Positions 29,061 to 38,661 of a stretch of DNA of 64,000 nt are shown here, one piece after another. The DNA is taken from the NCBI GenBank assembly GCA_937899715.1, contig CALCNX010000050.1, positions 62,001-126,000 on the forward strand. Reading direction: 5' to 3'. Made by a program: the position numbers and the translations under genes. The notes beneath the pieces are model-generated. The model did no database searches, was not told the DNA's origin, and worked only from the letters and a program-made list of their open reading frames with translations. Source of the stretch: an uncultured bacterium (GTDB taxonomy: Bacteria > Bacteroidota > Ignavibacteria > Kapaibacteriales > UBA4661). Every line of letters begins with the position of its first letter. Position 1 is the stretch's first letter.

Positions 29061-30410
29061 TTAGGGTTGGACAAGAAGCGGCAAAGCCGTAAAGGAGCCA
29101 TTTGCCCCAAGACGGCACATATAAGCACCGCTTGGCAGGCTTGCGAGCAGAATCTCAATATCGTGATTCCCTGCCGTCAGTAGCGTTTCGGACAGCACCC
29201 GTAGACGCTCTCTACCCAAAATATCGAATATGCTGACCGTGAGAGCTTGTGCCGTTTGCAAACGTAAAGATAGCACAGCACGGTCGGAAGAGGGCTGCGG
29301 AAAAAGCCGCGCAAATGGTCGTGTGTCCTCGCGTACCGATACGGACGCTTGTAGTGAACAGTAATCACGGCGAGTATTGGTTGCATTATCGCACTGAAAA
29401 GTGGCGCGGGGCGCGGTCGAAAGCGGCGTGGGGCGGTCTGTTACTGTCATCGGCTTCACAATGCGACTGCCCACAGCGCCCATAAATACTTGCTCCGCGC
29501 TTCCATTGCCGAGAGCAACGTTTTTTGCTGCTGTGTTGGCGGGATTAAAGGTGTATTGCATGAGCGCATCCAACGGACGAAAAACGGCGTAATAATCATA
29601 CGCATCGAACACACCACCCGTCGGCGTTTGTATTGTGCAGAGCTGGTGTCCGGCGGTGTAGGAATAGCCTTGCACGGTATCGGCGAAAACGGTGATGAAA
29701 TCTTTCTCGGCATTGGGAATGTTGATATTGATAAAAATATCCATTGCCATTCGGTGGTCGTTAGTGGCATCGTCAGCGTAGGTTTGCATAAGGAGCTTTG
29801 TATCGCTAGGGAAGGAACGAAGCTGCTCTTGTGTGGTTTCGAGAGCATACCACGGAGCCATCGGGAAAAGAAATTTCCCGTTTGCTCCCCATCTGCGCGT
29901 TGTAAACGCCTTGAAAGCGAGGCTGGGAATCGCTCCGGCACCAAAAGAATGTCCCGCAAAGCCGATACGCGTGGAATCAATCACGGCGGGAAAACGCCGC
30001 ACCGCTTCGGCAAAGCCGCTATCCAGTGTGCGGTAGAGTCCGGCAAGATTGATTGAAATTGGGTATGGTACAAATACTGCTACATAGCCGTGCGAAACAA
30101 CGTTACGCAAAAGTTCGCCATAATAGCGCGGGTCATACCCCCCAAAGCCATGTGCAAAAAGCATCGTCGGGCGAGGTGTGGTGCTCCCGCGCGGATAATA
30201 TACCTCCACATTCGGCGTTGAGGCAGCGCCTTCCCAGCCTGATGCCGGAAAACGCAGCGTATCCACAGCAAACGTGCCGTCTGCCCCAAAACCGCTTGTG
30301 ATGCGGGGCACAGTTCCTTGATACACCGTCTGACTGCGGACGCGGGCGGAAGAACATACGAAAAGCCCAAGAAGAATGAGGGCAGAGAAGCGGAGACGGG
30401 AGCGGTTCAT
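29061..30410 (-). CDS. Secreted alpha/beta hydrolase (PAF-AH/dienelactone-like) with T9SS-type tail
   Basis: The protein has 449 residues. The signal peptide is residues 1-26. The hydrolase core has MLFAHGFGGYDPRYYG (oxyanion region) and the nucleophile elbow GFAGHSFGAGA at about residue 150; the acidic and His residues are probably in the later VFADTVQGYS and GHQL regions. Near the C-terminus FPQPSSDRAVLSLR, FDILGRERLR, LPSGAYM and a terminal LLVQP resemble a type IX sorting domain. It is thus likely exported to or through the outer membrane. It resembles platelet-activating-factor acetylhydrolase or plastic-ester hydrolases (dienelactone family). The substrate is unknown. Confidence 0.85.
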   Translation of the reverse strand: MNRSRLRFSALILLGLFVCSSARVRSQTVYQGTVPRITSGFGADGTFAVDTLRFPASGWEGAASTPNVEVYYPRGSTTPRPTMLFAHGFGGYDPRYYGELLRNVVSHGYVAVFVPYPISINLAGLYRTLDSGFAEAVRRFPAVIDSTRIGFAGHSFGAGAIPSLAFKAFTTRRWGANGKFLFPMAPWYALETTQEQLRSFPSDTKLLMQTYADDATNDHRMAMDIFININIPNAEKDFITVFADTVQGYSYTAGHQLCTIQTPTGGVFDAYDYYAVFRPLDALMQYTFNPANTAAKNVALGNGSAEQVFMGAVGSRIVKPMTVTDRPTPLSTAPRATFQCDNATNTRRDYCSLQASVSVREDTRPFARLFPQPSSDRAVLSLRLQTAQALTVSIFDILGRERLRVLSETLLTAGNHDIEILLASLPSGAYMCRLGANGSFTALPLLVQP

Positions 30411-30674
30411 AGTGCTTATTATTCAAGGTGAAACAAGTGGTATCAAGTAAGCACCTTTGACAAACAAAGGCACACAATATTCACACAATATCCATTCAAA
30501 AAACCGTTAGGAAAACTGAAAAGATGACGTAAAACTACGCTCAATATTGGTGATTTTTGCGTACTTTATTTTTCTAAAAACTTGACGGTGCCACGCTTGC
30601 AAGGTTTTGAAATGCGCAATTTTTATCCTTTTATCGTATATCATTTCTATACTGAGAATCTTTGGGAAACCCGC

Positions 30675-31955
30675 TTATTTAGACTGAGGAAGAAGGACAA
30701 TATCTGCTTGGAGAGTGCTTGATTTCTTGCTTGCAGGGATGCTGACAGCACGCTTCATTTCTTTGTGCCCGGGAGCGGTGATAATCTGCTGATAGGTCTT
30801 GCCTACACGTAAAACGGCTGAATAATATCCCATGTTGCTCGTGCCCACCTCTTCGCTATCCATTTCGCTGGCACTTCGGAAGACAATTTTTGCCACGAGC
30901 GGCTCACCATCAGACTTGCTCCGCACTGTACCGGAGATCACAGCCACCGGCTCAGGCTTCAATGCTGCAAAGGCACTGGTGAGTTTTGCCATAAAAATAT
31001 CACCATTACGAATAAAGTACACCTCACCGCCGTCGGCACTAACGGTAAAGCCGTAATCATCAGCTTTGGTATTGAAAGGTTCACCGATATTGGTAATGTT
31101 TGTTACGGTTCCGTCATCGTTCAATGTTGCCTTGAAAATATCCAATCCACCGAATCCACCCAAGCCATCAGACGCAAAATAAAGAGTTCTGCCATCGGCG
31201 GCAAGGTGTACCGAGCGCTCGTTACCGTCAGTGCTCACGTCGAGCTTCTGACAATAGAGCCAGCCTGCTTTGCCTGCTTTTCGGCTAAAATATAAATCCA
31301 TTGGTCCGTCGTAATCAGGTCCGCAGGCAACAACAAACAGTCTGCCATTTGCCGAGAAAGCCGCACCGTCTGTGCCGTACTGGTCATTGGTTTGTTTGCG
31401 CATCTGCGTAAAAAAGAGGTTGATTCCACCACCCACGCCGATAGGTTTTTCCCACATACTACTCTGCAAGTGTGCGCTGTAATAGGGTCCGCCGCTATTT
31501 TGCCAACCGGGCTGCCAGCTTTGAAAAATAACCGTCCGTCCGTCCGGCGAGATATTTGGCTCATCCTCGCCACGAGCCGTATTGACCGTTGCATCCAGAC
31601 AGCGCGGGGCTTGCCACTCACCATTGACGCGCTCGGACACCCAGATATCACCATCGAAACGGTCAAGAGTGTCGGGACGGCGCGACCACACTTGAGCACC
31701 CCTGTCCGACATAAAGAACATCCGCTTGCCGTCGGGCGTAATCGAAAGGTTTGCTTCCTGATAGGAAGAATTTATCTGGTTCAGCCGCGTGATAGAGACG
31801 TTCCCTTTCAATTTTAATATCGGAATTTTGGATTCATGGTCTTCTCCAAAACGTGTTTGTGCTTTGAGAACGCTCTGGGGCACAAGAACCAGAAGACAAG
31901 CAAACGACAGTATTGATGCTATTGTCGTAAAGCAAAAAAAACGTGGAACGTTCAT
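30675..31955 (-). CDS. Exported PD40/TolB-like beta-propeller protein
   Basis: The protein has 426 residues with a signal-like hydrophobic N-terminus ending near SVLKAQ. PD40/WD40-like repeats run from about residue 60 to 320, with motifs such as ITPDGKRMFFMSD, ISPDGRTVIFQS, LAADGRTLYFASDGLGG and VSADGGEVYF. From about 335 a carboxypeptidase-regulatory-like beta domain (ISGTVRSKSDGEPL ... GYYSAVLRVGKTY) follows. Relatives often end in an OmpA domain, but this protein stops after the beta domain. It is therefore probably a free or complexed periplasmic or secreted protein rather than peptidoglycan-bound. The partner is unknown. Confidence 0.82.
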   Translation of the reverse strand: MNVPRFFCFTTIASILSFACLLVLVPQSVLKAQTRFGEDHESKIPILKLKGNVSITRLNQINSSYQEANLSITPDGKRMFFMSDRGAQVWSRRPDTLDRFDGDIWVSERVNGEWQAPRCLDATVNTARGEDEPNISPDGRTVIFQSWQPGWQNSGGPYYSAHLQSSMWEKPIGVGGGINLFFTQMRKQTNDQYGTDGAAFSANGRLFVVACGPDYDGPMDLYFSRKAGKAGWLYCQKLDVSTDGNERSVHLAADGRTLYFASDGLGGFGGLDIFKATLNDDGTVTNITNIGEPFNTKADDYGFTVSADGGEVYFIRNGDIFMAKLTSAFAALKPEPVAVISGTVRSKSDGEPLVAKIVFRSASEMDSEEVGTSNMGYYSAVLRVGKTYQQIITAPGHKEMKRAVSIPASKKSSTLQADIVLLPQSK

Positions 31956-32178
31956 AGCACAGAAAGAAGAAATGAAGAGGGGAATGTGTAGATTATTCGC
32001 TACAAAACTGCATTATTACACAGATTGAAAATGGATTGTAAAATACGCATTTTTCGCCTTGGATGTACTTTTTTCACATATTTTTTTGCAGCGATGTCTA
32101 CTTTGTAGCAATTTACGCTGCGACCCCAAGCACCATAAATGGTATCACACTACAATTTCACGCAAGAACTTGAGAACG

Positions 32179-33219
32179 ATGAAAGCCCTTATTCTGCATG
32201 AGAACCCCGCGACTGAGACGACAGCAGTAGCCAGCAAAGAACGTAAAACGTACCGCATCAGTATTGAGGAAGCCCCCAAGCCCGCACTTCAAGCGGGCGA
32301 GGCGCTGGTGCGCATGAAAGCAGCCGCACTCAACCACCGTGACGAATGGATTCGGAAAGGACAATATGCGCGGATTCGTGAAGGCGTAATTTTGGGTTCG
32401 GACGGCTGTGGCGTTGTAGAAGAAGTCACCTCAAAGGCAGACGAACACTGGCTTGGCAAAGAGGTTGTTTTGAATCCTTCCTTGGGCTGGGGAGCAAACC
32501 CTCGCGCTCAAGACCGTAATTACGCCATCATCGGCTTGCCGACGAACGGCACATTTGCGGAATACTGCGCCGTACCTGTCCAGAATCTCTGCACCAAACC
32601 ACCGCACTTGAGCGCTGCCGAAGCAGCAGCACTACCGCTTGCGGGAATCACAGCATACCGCTCCGTGCGCACACAAGGCGAAATCGGTGCGGGAACAAAA
32701 GTTCTCGTTACGGGCATTGGCGGAGGCGTGGCACAGTTTGCCGCACAATTTGCCGTTGCCCTGGGGGCAAGCGTTTATGCGACTTCCGGCGATGATACAA
32801 AACTTCATACCGCAAAAGAGCGGCTTGGAATAATGGGCGGCGCAAACTATCGCTCGGACGACTGGAATAAAACACTTCTTGCGGAGGCAGGCGAACTCGA
32901 CTGCATCATTGACAGCGCCGTCGGCGACAGTCTGGATGCGCTTCTTGGGCTGCTCGCACCGGGCGGGCGGTATGTGTTTTATGGCGCAACCAATGGTCGC
33001 CCGCAATCGCTGAACGTACAGATGATATTTTGGAAACAACTTCGCTTGCAAGGCTCTACAATGGGTACTGATGCGGAGTTTGGGGCAATGCTAGACTTTG
33101 TTGCCGAAAAGCGCCTTGTACCGATTCTGGATTCTGTGCGCCCATTTGCAGAAATTGGCGCGGCATTTGAGGCAATGGCAAGTGGAACGCAGTTTGGTAA
33201 ACTTGTCGTCACGTTTTAA
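32179..33219 (+). CDS. MDR-family quinone-oxidoreductase-like dehydrogenase
   Basis: The protein has 346 residues from ATG at 32179, which fits the family; the frame is open further upstream. It is an NAD(P)H-dependent medium-chain reductase of the YogA/zinc-binding-dehydrogenase group. Visible: AALNHRDEWIRKGQYA, GSDGCGVVEEV, an AALPLAGITAYRSV segment, and the nucleotide loop VTGIGGGVAQFAAQ (GxGxxG). The metal-binding cysteines of classical alcohol dehydrogenases are absent. The C-terminal FGKLVVTF is typical. The substrate is unknown. It precedes the RNA methyltransferase gene by 109 bp on the same strand. Confidence 0.93.
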   Translation: MKALILHENPATETTAVASKERKTYRISIEEAPKPALQAGEALVRMKAAALNHRDEWIRKGQYARIREGVILGSDGCGVVEEVTSKADEHWLGKEVVLNPSLGWGANPRAQDRNYAIIGLPTNGTFAEYCAVPVQNLCTKPPHLSAAEAAALPLAGITAYRSVRTQGEIGAGTKVLVTGIGGGVAQFAAQFAVALGASVYATSGDDTKLHTAKERLGIMGGANYRSDDWNKTLLAEAGELDCIIDSAVGDSLDALLGLLAPGGRYVFYGATNGRPQSLNVQMIFWKQLRLQGSTMGTDAEFGAMLDFVAEKRLVPILDSVRPFAEIGAAFEAMASGTQFGKLVVTF

Positions 33220-33328
33220 TTCCGAACCAGAAATTCTGAATGAAGGTTGAGAACGATACGCAGTCAGCGTGTAAGCGCTTTGTACGCCCAACTCATCCCT
33301 CATCCTTCATCTTTTCACCCTTTCCATA

Positions 33329-34852
33329 ATGCACCTTCCTTCTCTTCTCGGTCATTCTGCGCAGCTGCTGAGGCTCATTGACCACTCGCAGCGCCCCGCC
33401 GATGTACTTGCATCGGAGTATTTTCGCGCAAAAAAATATATCGGCGCGAAGGAACGGCGTTTTATTTCGTCGGTGGTCTTTGCGGCACTACGCGGACGCT
33501 CGGCGTTTGAGCTCTGTGCAACTGAGGCTTTACGCAACATTGCGCCCCAAGTGCAAGCCGCACAAGAGCAGTTTCACCATGAGCACAAAGGCAAGAAAGC
33601 AAGCGCCGAACTGCTTTTCCACGAACTAGGCATCATCACGGCGTGTGCGCTCGTGGGGAATCAAGTCGGCGTGGGAAATATGTTCGAGAGTATCGAGCAG
33701 ACGCTCGGCATTGCCTACCAAGACATCGAAGGACGCATCATTGCCTTGGGCGAGGCATTTGCGCTTCGCTCTGGTATTGCGACTGATGCGGGCATTCAGT
33801 TCGCAATGGCACTCCATGAGATTTGGTCTGCACTGGCGGAAGAAATTGAGTTGATTTTTGCAGGGGAGGAATTTCCCGAAGCCGCACGAGAACTCCTCGC
33901 AACCCGCTTTGCCACTCCGCGCTGGATGCTGGAGGCATGGCAGAAAGGCACAATTGAAGCGGACGATTGGTTTTCTGCCGTCGAGCTTGCGGCTTCGCTT
34001 TTGGGTGCAGCACCGATTCCTTTGCGCGTAAACACGCTTGCCGCCGACCGTGAGACTGTTCTTCGGATACTCCGCGAAGATGGCATTCATGCTCGCGCGG
34101 GCAAACTTTCGCCCGACGCAATCTTAATTGACCGCCGTGTGAACCTGACGGGAACGAATCTTTACCGCGAAGGCACAGTAGAAATTCAGGACGAAGCAAG
34201 CCAGCTTGCGGGGTTTGCTCTCGCTCCCGAAGCGGGCTGGCGTACGCTGGATGCTTGCGCCGGAGCGGGTGGTAAGGCGCTTCACATTGGGGCATTGCAG
34301 AGAAACAAGGGCGAAATTATCGCCTCCGACATTGAATACCAACGTCTGAAAGAATTGCCTCTTCGTGCCAAACGAAGCGGGTTGTCGCTCATTTCCACCA
34401 CACAACTCACCGATAGAAAGACCGCAGTAACGCTTCCGGCGCAACTGGCGCACCTCACGGGCGCTTGCGATGCCGTCGTAGTGGACGCACCCTGCTCCGG
34501 CATAGGAACGGCGCGGCGTATGCCAATGTCAAAATGGCGACTCACACCCGAAATACTTCTGAAGCACAGCCGAAAGCAACTTGATATCGTGAATCTCTAC
34601 GCCAATGCTGTCAAGCCCGGCGGTGTGCTGCTCTATCTGACGTGTTCGCTCATGCCACAAGAAAACGAGCACGTTGTACGGGATTTTCTTGCCGCAAACC
34701 CTGATTTTACACCAGAAGCACTTGCCCCTGTCTTCGCACAAAACGGTATCCGTATTCCGGGATTAGCTTCTGATGCCGGATGGCTTACACTTACGCCCGC
34801 GCGGCACGGCACGGACGGCTTTTTTATGGCACGAATGCGAAAGACTCTCTAA
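33329..34852 (+). CDS. RsmB/NSUN-type RNA m5C methyltransferase
   Basis: This 507-residue protein uses S-adenosylmethionine to methylate cytosine-5 in RNA. The N-terminal half (about 1-225) is an NusB-like/RsmB regulatory helical domain. The C-terminal half has the SAM site LDACAGAGGKALHIGA, motif IV DAPCSG with its cysteine, and motif VI TCSL with the catalytic cysteine (LYLTCSLMPQENE). The fold fits RsmB (16S rRNA C967), but the target site cannot be fixed from sequence; other RsmB/RsmF family roles are possible. Confidence 0.92.
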   Translation: MHLPSLLGHSAQLLRLIDHSQRPADVLASEYFRAKKYIGAKERRFISSVVFAALRGRSAFELCATEALRNIAPQVQAAQEQFHHEHKGKKASAELLFHELGIITACALVGNQVGVGNMFESIEQTLGIAYQDIEGRIIALGEAFALRSGIATDAGIQFAMALHEIWSALAEEIELIFAGEEFPEAARELLATRFATPRWMLEAWQKGTIEADDWFSAVELAASLLGAAPIPLRVNTLAADRETVLRILREDGIHARAGKLSPDAILIDRRVNLTGTNLYREGTVEIQDEASQLAGFALAPEAGWRTLDACAGAGGKALHIGALQRNKGEIIASDIEYQRLKELPLRAKRSGLSLISTTQLTDRKTAVTLPAQLAHLTGACDAVVVDAPCSGIGTARRMPMSKWRLTPEILLKHSRKQLDIVNLYANAVKPGGVLLYLTCSLMPQENEHVVRDFLAANPDFTPEALAPVFAQNGIRIPGLASDAGWLTLTPARHGTDGFFMARMRKTL

Positions 34853-34882
34853 ACAGAGGTTCCAGAGAAATCTCCCGGCTTT

Positions 34883-35431
34883 TCACAATCCTGCTTCTTT
34901 TCGATACTGTGCAGCCACATCCACATAGCGCGGCGGAATGGCAGCAATCATTGCGCGGTCAGCATCGGTGAGGTCTCGAATAATTTTTGCAGGAATTCCC
35001 GCCACCAGCACGCCTGACGGCACAATGAAGCGCTCGCGCACGATTGCGCCGGCGGCGATAATGGAGTGCGAATTGACGACAACACCGTCCAGCACACGAG
35101 CGCCCATGCCGACAAGCGCAAAGTCGTGAATCGTGCAACCATGCACCACCACCGAATGCCCAAGCGTTACGTCGTCACCAATGACAAGCGGATGCTTTTC
35201 GTGCGTCACGTGGAGCATACACAAATCCTGCACATTGGTTCGCTTGCCGACCCGAATCGTGTTTACATCGCCACGAATCACGGAATTATACCAAACGGTA
35301 CAGTCTTCGCCCATTTCCACATCGCCTGTCACGCGCACTCCATCGAAAAGAGTAACGCTCTCGTGCAGGCGCGGCATCACGCCTTTGTAGGGAGCAATCG
35401 TAACGAGATTGGGGTTAAGAATGTGCGGCAT
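34883..35431 (-). CDS. Gamma-type carbonic anhydrase-like hexapeptide protein
   Basis: The protein has 182 residues and forms a left-handed beta-helix. Zinc-ligand-type His residues occur in LHVTHEKHP and TLGHSVVVHGC, and the N-terminal region includes the RGDVNTIRVG and NVQDLCMLH elements typical of gamma carbonic anhydrases. Members are trimeric zinc proteins; some hydrate CO2 and many have no proven activity. The start codon overlaps the end of ppk1 by 17 bp, so translation is probably coupled to it. Confidence 0.93.
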   Translation of the reverse strand: MPHILNPNLVTIAPYKGVMPRLHESVTLFDGVRVTGDVEMGEDCTVWYNSVIRGDVNTIRVGKRTNVQDLCMLHVTHEKHPLVIGDDVTLGHSVVVHGCTIHDFALVGMGARVLDGVVVNSHSIIAAGAIVRERFIVPSGVLVAGIPAKIIRDLTDADRAMIAAIPPRYVDVAAQYRKEAGL

Positions 35432-37703
35432 TGTTCTTTGCTCCTAGAGGGATATTTTTATGGTGATTACTTTTTTGTTCAGCGTTTGCTTGCGATGGCA
35501 GGGCTTGGTCTTGAGCAAAAAGGCTTGGCGAAAAAAGCAGTGCTTGAATGTCGTCAAGGCTGGCTCCGCCTGTGGCTGCGCCCTTCGAGTACAAGCGTAA
35601 TTCGTTCAAGAAATGCTGCTGCGAGGAGAACAGTTTTTTATCTTTCGCTTTTATGCGGTCGCCTAATTTTTCATAACTGCCGTCGGGCTTGAGAATACGC
35701 GATTTGGCGGTATCGCTCCAATACACATTCAGAAAATGCTTGATTTGCGTCTTGGCACTCGGCTCCGGCACAGGAAACATCACTTCCACACGGCGATAAA
35801 GATTGCGCGGCATCCAGTCGGCGCTGGAAAGATAAATTTCCTCGTCGCCGCCGTTTTTGAAGTATGCAATTCGGCTATGCTCCAGAAAGCGCCCCACGAT
35901 GCTGCGGACTTCGATATTCTCGCTCACACCCGGCACACCCGGACGCAAGCAGCATACGCCACGCACGAGCAACTTAATCTTTACACCTTTTTGCGAAGCA
36001 CGGTAGAGCGCCCGGATGATTTTTTCGTCCACAAGCGCATTCAACTTCGCAACGATTTCACCCGGATTCTCCGCCGTATGCGATTCCGTCTCACGCCGAA
36101 TAAGCATGAGCAGAACATCGGCGAGCGTCACGGGCGCAATGGCAAATTGCCGCCATGTCTTGCACTGCGAGTACCCGGTTAAAAAATTGAAGAGATTGAT
36201 GGCATCCGACCCGAAATCTTCGCGGGCGGTAAAATACCCCAGATCGGTGTAAATCCGCGCCGTTACTTGGTTGTAATTGCCGGTTGAAAGATGAACGTAG
36301 GTGCGGATTTTGTCTTCATCTTTGCGCACGACCATCATAATTTTGGCGTGGGTCTTCAAGCCCATGATGCCATAAACCACATGAACACCTGCTTTTTCTA
36401 GTTCTCGTGCCCACTGGATATTATTTTCTTCATCAAAGCGGGCTTTCAGCTCCACAAAGGCAGTTACCTGTTTCCCGTTCTGCGCAGCTTTGATAAGTGC
36501 ATCCACTACGGGTGATTTTCGCCCCGCACGGTATAATGTTACCTTTATTGCCAAGACCGCAGGGTCTTCGGCGGCGGCTAGAGCAAATTTCACGACGTGA
36601 TTCGAGAAGGAATCAAACGGGTGATGCACGATAATATCTTGCTGCCGAATAGCCGCAAAGAGCGCTGCGGGATTGGCAACTTCAGCATTAAAGCGCGGCA
36701 AAATACGTGTGCTGAAAGAGGGATAACGTAGCTGCCGTGCATCCAAGCCCGTCAGCCCCATGAAGTCCGAGATATTGCGCGGTCCGCTCACGGCATACAC
36801 GTCATCGTTGGCAAGGTCGAGCAGAGTCATCAGGAGTTCGCGAAGATTTTCAGGTGCCCGCTCGTCCAATTCCAAGCGCACGGCAGCGCCCCATCTGCGT
36901 TGGCGGACTTGTTCTTCCATTTCGGTCAGCAAATCACTTGCTTCATCTTCGGCTATTTCAATATCGGCATCACGCGAGACGCGGAAATTGTACGATTCCA
37001 TCACTTGCAAACCCGGAAAAAGTGCGTCGGAATGAGCCTGAATCACTTCTTCCATCAGCACAAAATGGTATCCCGACTTGCGCTTGAGCGGCACAAAACG
37101 CGAGAGAACTTGCGGGAGCTGCAAGACCGCCGCCCGCCGTTCATCCGGCTCATCTGTGCTTTGGATGGTAAAAAGGATATTCAAACTGCGATTGAGTACC
37201 TGCGGAAACGGATGCCCGGAATCAATCGCCAGTGGCGTGAGAAGCGGAAAAACGGTCTGGTAGAAATGCTCCTCCAACGCAGCACGGTCGCGGGAGTTGA
37301 GTTTGTCGTAGGAATGAATCACAATGCCCGCTTCGGCAAGCTGCGGAAGAAGTTCACGCAAAAGTGTTGATTGCTTGGCAATGAGGGGCAGAAGTCGCTC
37401 TCGTATGGCTTGCAGTTGCTCGGCGGCAGACATTTCGTCCACTGCCAAATTCACCACACCTGCGTCCAGCTGCTCCTTCAAGCCGGCAACGCGAATCATA
37501 AAAAATTCGTCCAAATTTGAGCTAAAAATGGCGAGAAACTTCAGTCGCTCCAAGAGTGGGTTCGCGGGGTCTTCCGCCTCCTCCAAAACCCGTTGATTGA
37601 AGGCTATCCAGCTTAGTTCGCGATTGATGTAATACGACGGGTCGCTCAGGTCTATGCGCTTTTGGTCAACACGCTCAGGTTTTTCGGCTTTGGTAACGGG
37701 CAT
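35415..37703 (-). CDS. ppk1: Polyphosphate kinase 1
   Basis: The protein has about 762 residues from ATG at 37703 (TTG at 37718 is the alternative). PPK1 makes polyphosphate from ATP reversibly. Signatures are YINRELSWIAFNQRV near the start, SNLDEFFMIRVAG, the His-containing HHPFDSF and FGLK-like GLKTHAKIMMV with the catalytic His, and YVHLSTGNYNQVTARIYTD. The second phospholipase-D-like half has the GVCCLRPGVPG and YLSSADWMPRN motifs. The C-terminus is basic and low-complexity. It probably aids energy or stress storage. It overlaps the gamma-carbonic-anhydrase gene by 17 bp. Confidence 0.97.
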   Translation of the reverse strand: MPVTKAEKPERVDQKRIDLSDPSYYINRELSWIAFNQRVLEEAEDPANPLLERLKFLAIFSSNLDEFFMIRVAGLKEQLDAGVVNLAVDEMSAAEQLQAIRERLLPLIAKQSTLLRELLPQLAEAGIVIHSYDKLNSRDRAALEEHFYQTVFPLLTPLAIDSGHPFPQVLNRSLNILFTIQSTDEPDERRAAVLQLPQVLSRFVPLKRKSGYHFVLMEEVIQAHSDALFPGLQVMESYNFRVSRDADIEIAEDEASDLLTEMEEQVRQRRWGAAVRLELDERAPENLRELLMTLLDLANDDVYAVSGPRNISDFMGLTGLDARQLRYPSFSTRILPRFNAEVANPAALFAAIRQQDIIVHHPFDSFSNHVVKFALAAAEDPAVLAIKVTLYRAGRKSPVVDALIKAAQNGKQVTAFVELKARFDEENNIQWARELEKAGVHVVYGIMGLKTHAKIMMVVRKDEDKIRTYVHLSTGNYNQVTARIYTDLGYFTAREDFGSDAINLFNFLTGYSQCKTWRQFAIAPVTLADVLLMLIRRETESHTAENPGEIVAKLNALVDEKIIRALYRASQKGVKIKLLVRGVCCLRPGVPGVSENIEVRSIVGRFLEHSRIAYFKNGGDEEIYLSSADWMPRNLYRRVEVMFPVPEPSAKTQIKHFLNVYWSDTAKSRILKPDGSYEKLGDRIKAKDKKLFSSQQHFLNELRLYSKGAATGGASLDDIQALLFSPSLFAQDQALPSQANAEQKSNHHKNIPLGAKNNAAHS

Positions 37704-38032
37704 ACCGTAAAGGGGCAAAATGAAGAAGTGAGAAAGGATAACGACAAGGAATTATGCGAGCACAAAAGCCAACACAATCAGCACATAAAATAACAAAATT
37801 CAGCGATTCGGCAATTATGGTTCTCTCGTTACAGCAGCTTGTTATGAAATCCTTACAGAAGAAAATCTGAAGCAGAGAAGCTGTTTAGTATTTTCTACAT
37901 TCTAGCCTACGATACGAATGCTTGTTTTCTTGAACAAAGAGCTTCAATCTCTTGTAGAAAGGATTGAGCGTAGGGAGTGGTTGTGACAAGTTTATCAAGA
38001 ACAATCACTTGTATATATACGCCGTCCAAAAA
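37704..38032. other. Intergenic region upstream of ppk1
   Basis: About 330 bp between the cupin gene and ppk1. It is A/T-rich and probably contains the ppk1 promoter, but no TAnnTTTG element at good spacing stands out. I see no gene, repeat or clear terminator. Confidence 0.4.
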
Positions 38033-38572
38033 TCAATATTGGATAAAACGCTCCAAGTCTCTATCTACGCCTTTTTCAAGGGCTTTTCGATTCCAATATG
38101 CAATGAAGTAATGAAACACTTGCCGCCAGCCTGTCAGCCACGTATCTCCCAGCATCACCATATAGCCCAGATGCAGTTTGTTTTTCGGAATACTGTGTTT
38201 GTCGGTCAAACCCGCCTCGGCAAGACCGTAACCAATTTGGAGCATCATTTCAAACTTGCGATATCCGGGTGTGATAGTACACAAAAAACGGCATCGCTCC
38301 TTGGTCGGATTGAAAAACCGATGGTGTTCGCCAACCTTGGCAGTTACTTTTTCGCCCGCTTTCAAGTGCAGAGTTCTCCCCTCCAATTCAATTCCCAATG
38401 TTCCCTCGACGCACTCAAACGTCTCATCATAACTTTTGTGATAATGCAACCCCACACCGCCTCCGGCGGCTAAATCAACCTCGACAAGCGTGTATTTGTC
38501 CGCCGTTTCCGAGGAGGTTTCAAGAAACGTAACATAATCTTTTTGAATCGGGTTATAGATTTTGCGTAGCAT
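38033..38572 (-). CDS. Cupin-domain protein
   Basis: The protein has about 179 residues from ATG at 38572 (MLRKIYNPIQKD); a longer frame exists but is less likely. A single cupin barrel (about 20-100) has metal-site residues in GGGVGLHYHKSYDETFECVEG (two His and a Glu) and the later His in GEHHRFFNP, which could bind a metal ion. The C-terminal part is helical and hydrophobic (LHLGYMVMLGDTWLTGW). Function is unknown: cupins range from isomerases to dioxygenases. It is downstream of the TPR gene on the same strand. Confidence 0.8.
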   Translation of the reverse strand: MLRKIYNPIQKDYVTFLETSSETADKYTLVEVDLAAGGGVGLHYHKSYDETFECVEGTLGIELEGRTLHLKAGEKVTAKVGEHHRFFNPTKERCRFLCTITPGYRKFEMMLQIGYGLAEAGLTDKHSIPKNKLHLGYMVMLGDTWLTGWRQVFHYFIAYWNRKALEKGVDRDLERFIQY

Positions 38573-38618
38573 AATACAGAACAGATAAGGATGATGAAGA
38601 TGCAAGTTTTGCAAGAAA

Positions 38619-38641
38619 TTGTATAACGAGAATTTATACAA
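38619..38641. promoter_or_regulatory. Dyad TTGTATAA - 7 nt - TTATACAA between TPR and cupin genes
   Basis: This perfect 8-bp inverted repeat lies in the short gap upstream of the cupin start (38572) and just past the TPR stop. It may be an operator or promoter element of the cupin gene, or the weak terminator of the TPR gene. No further evidence separates these. Confidence 0.35.
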
Positions 38642-38661
38642 TGAAGATTACGTCTTTTATT

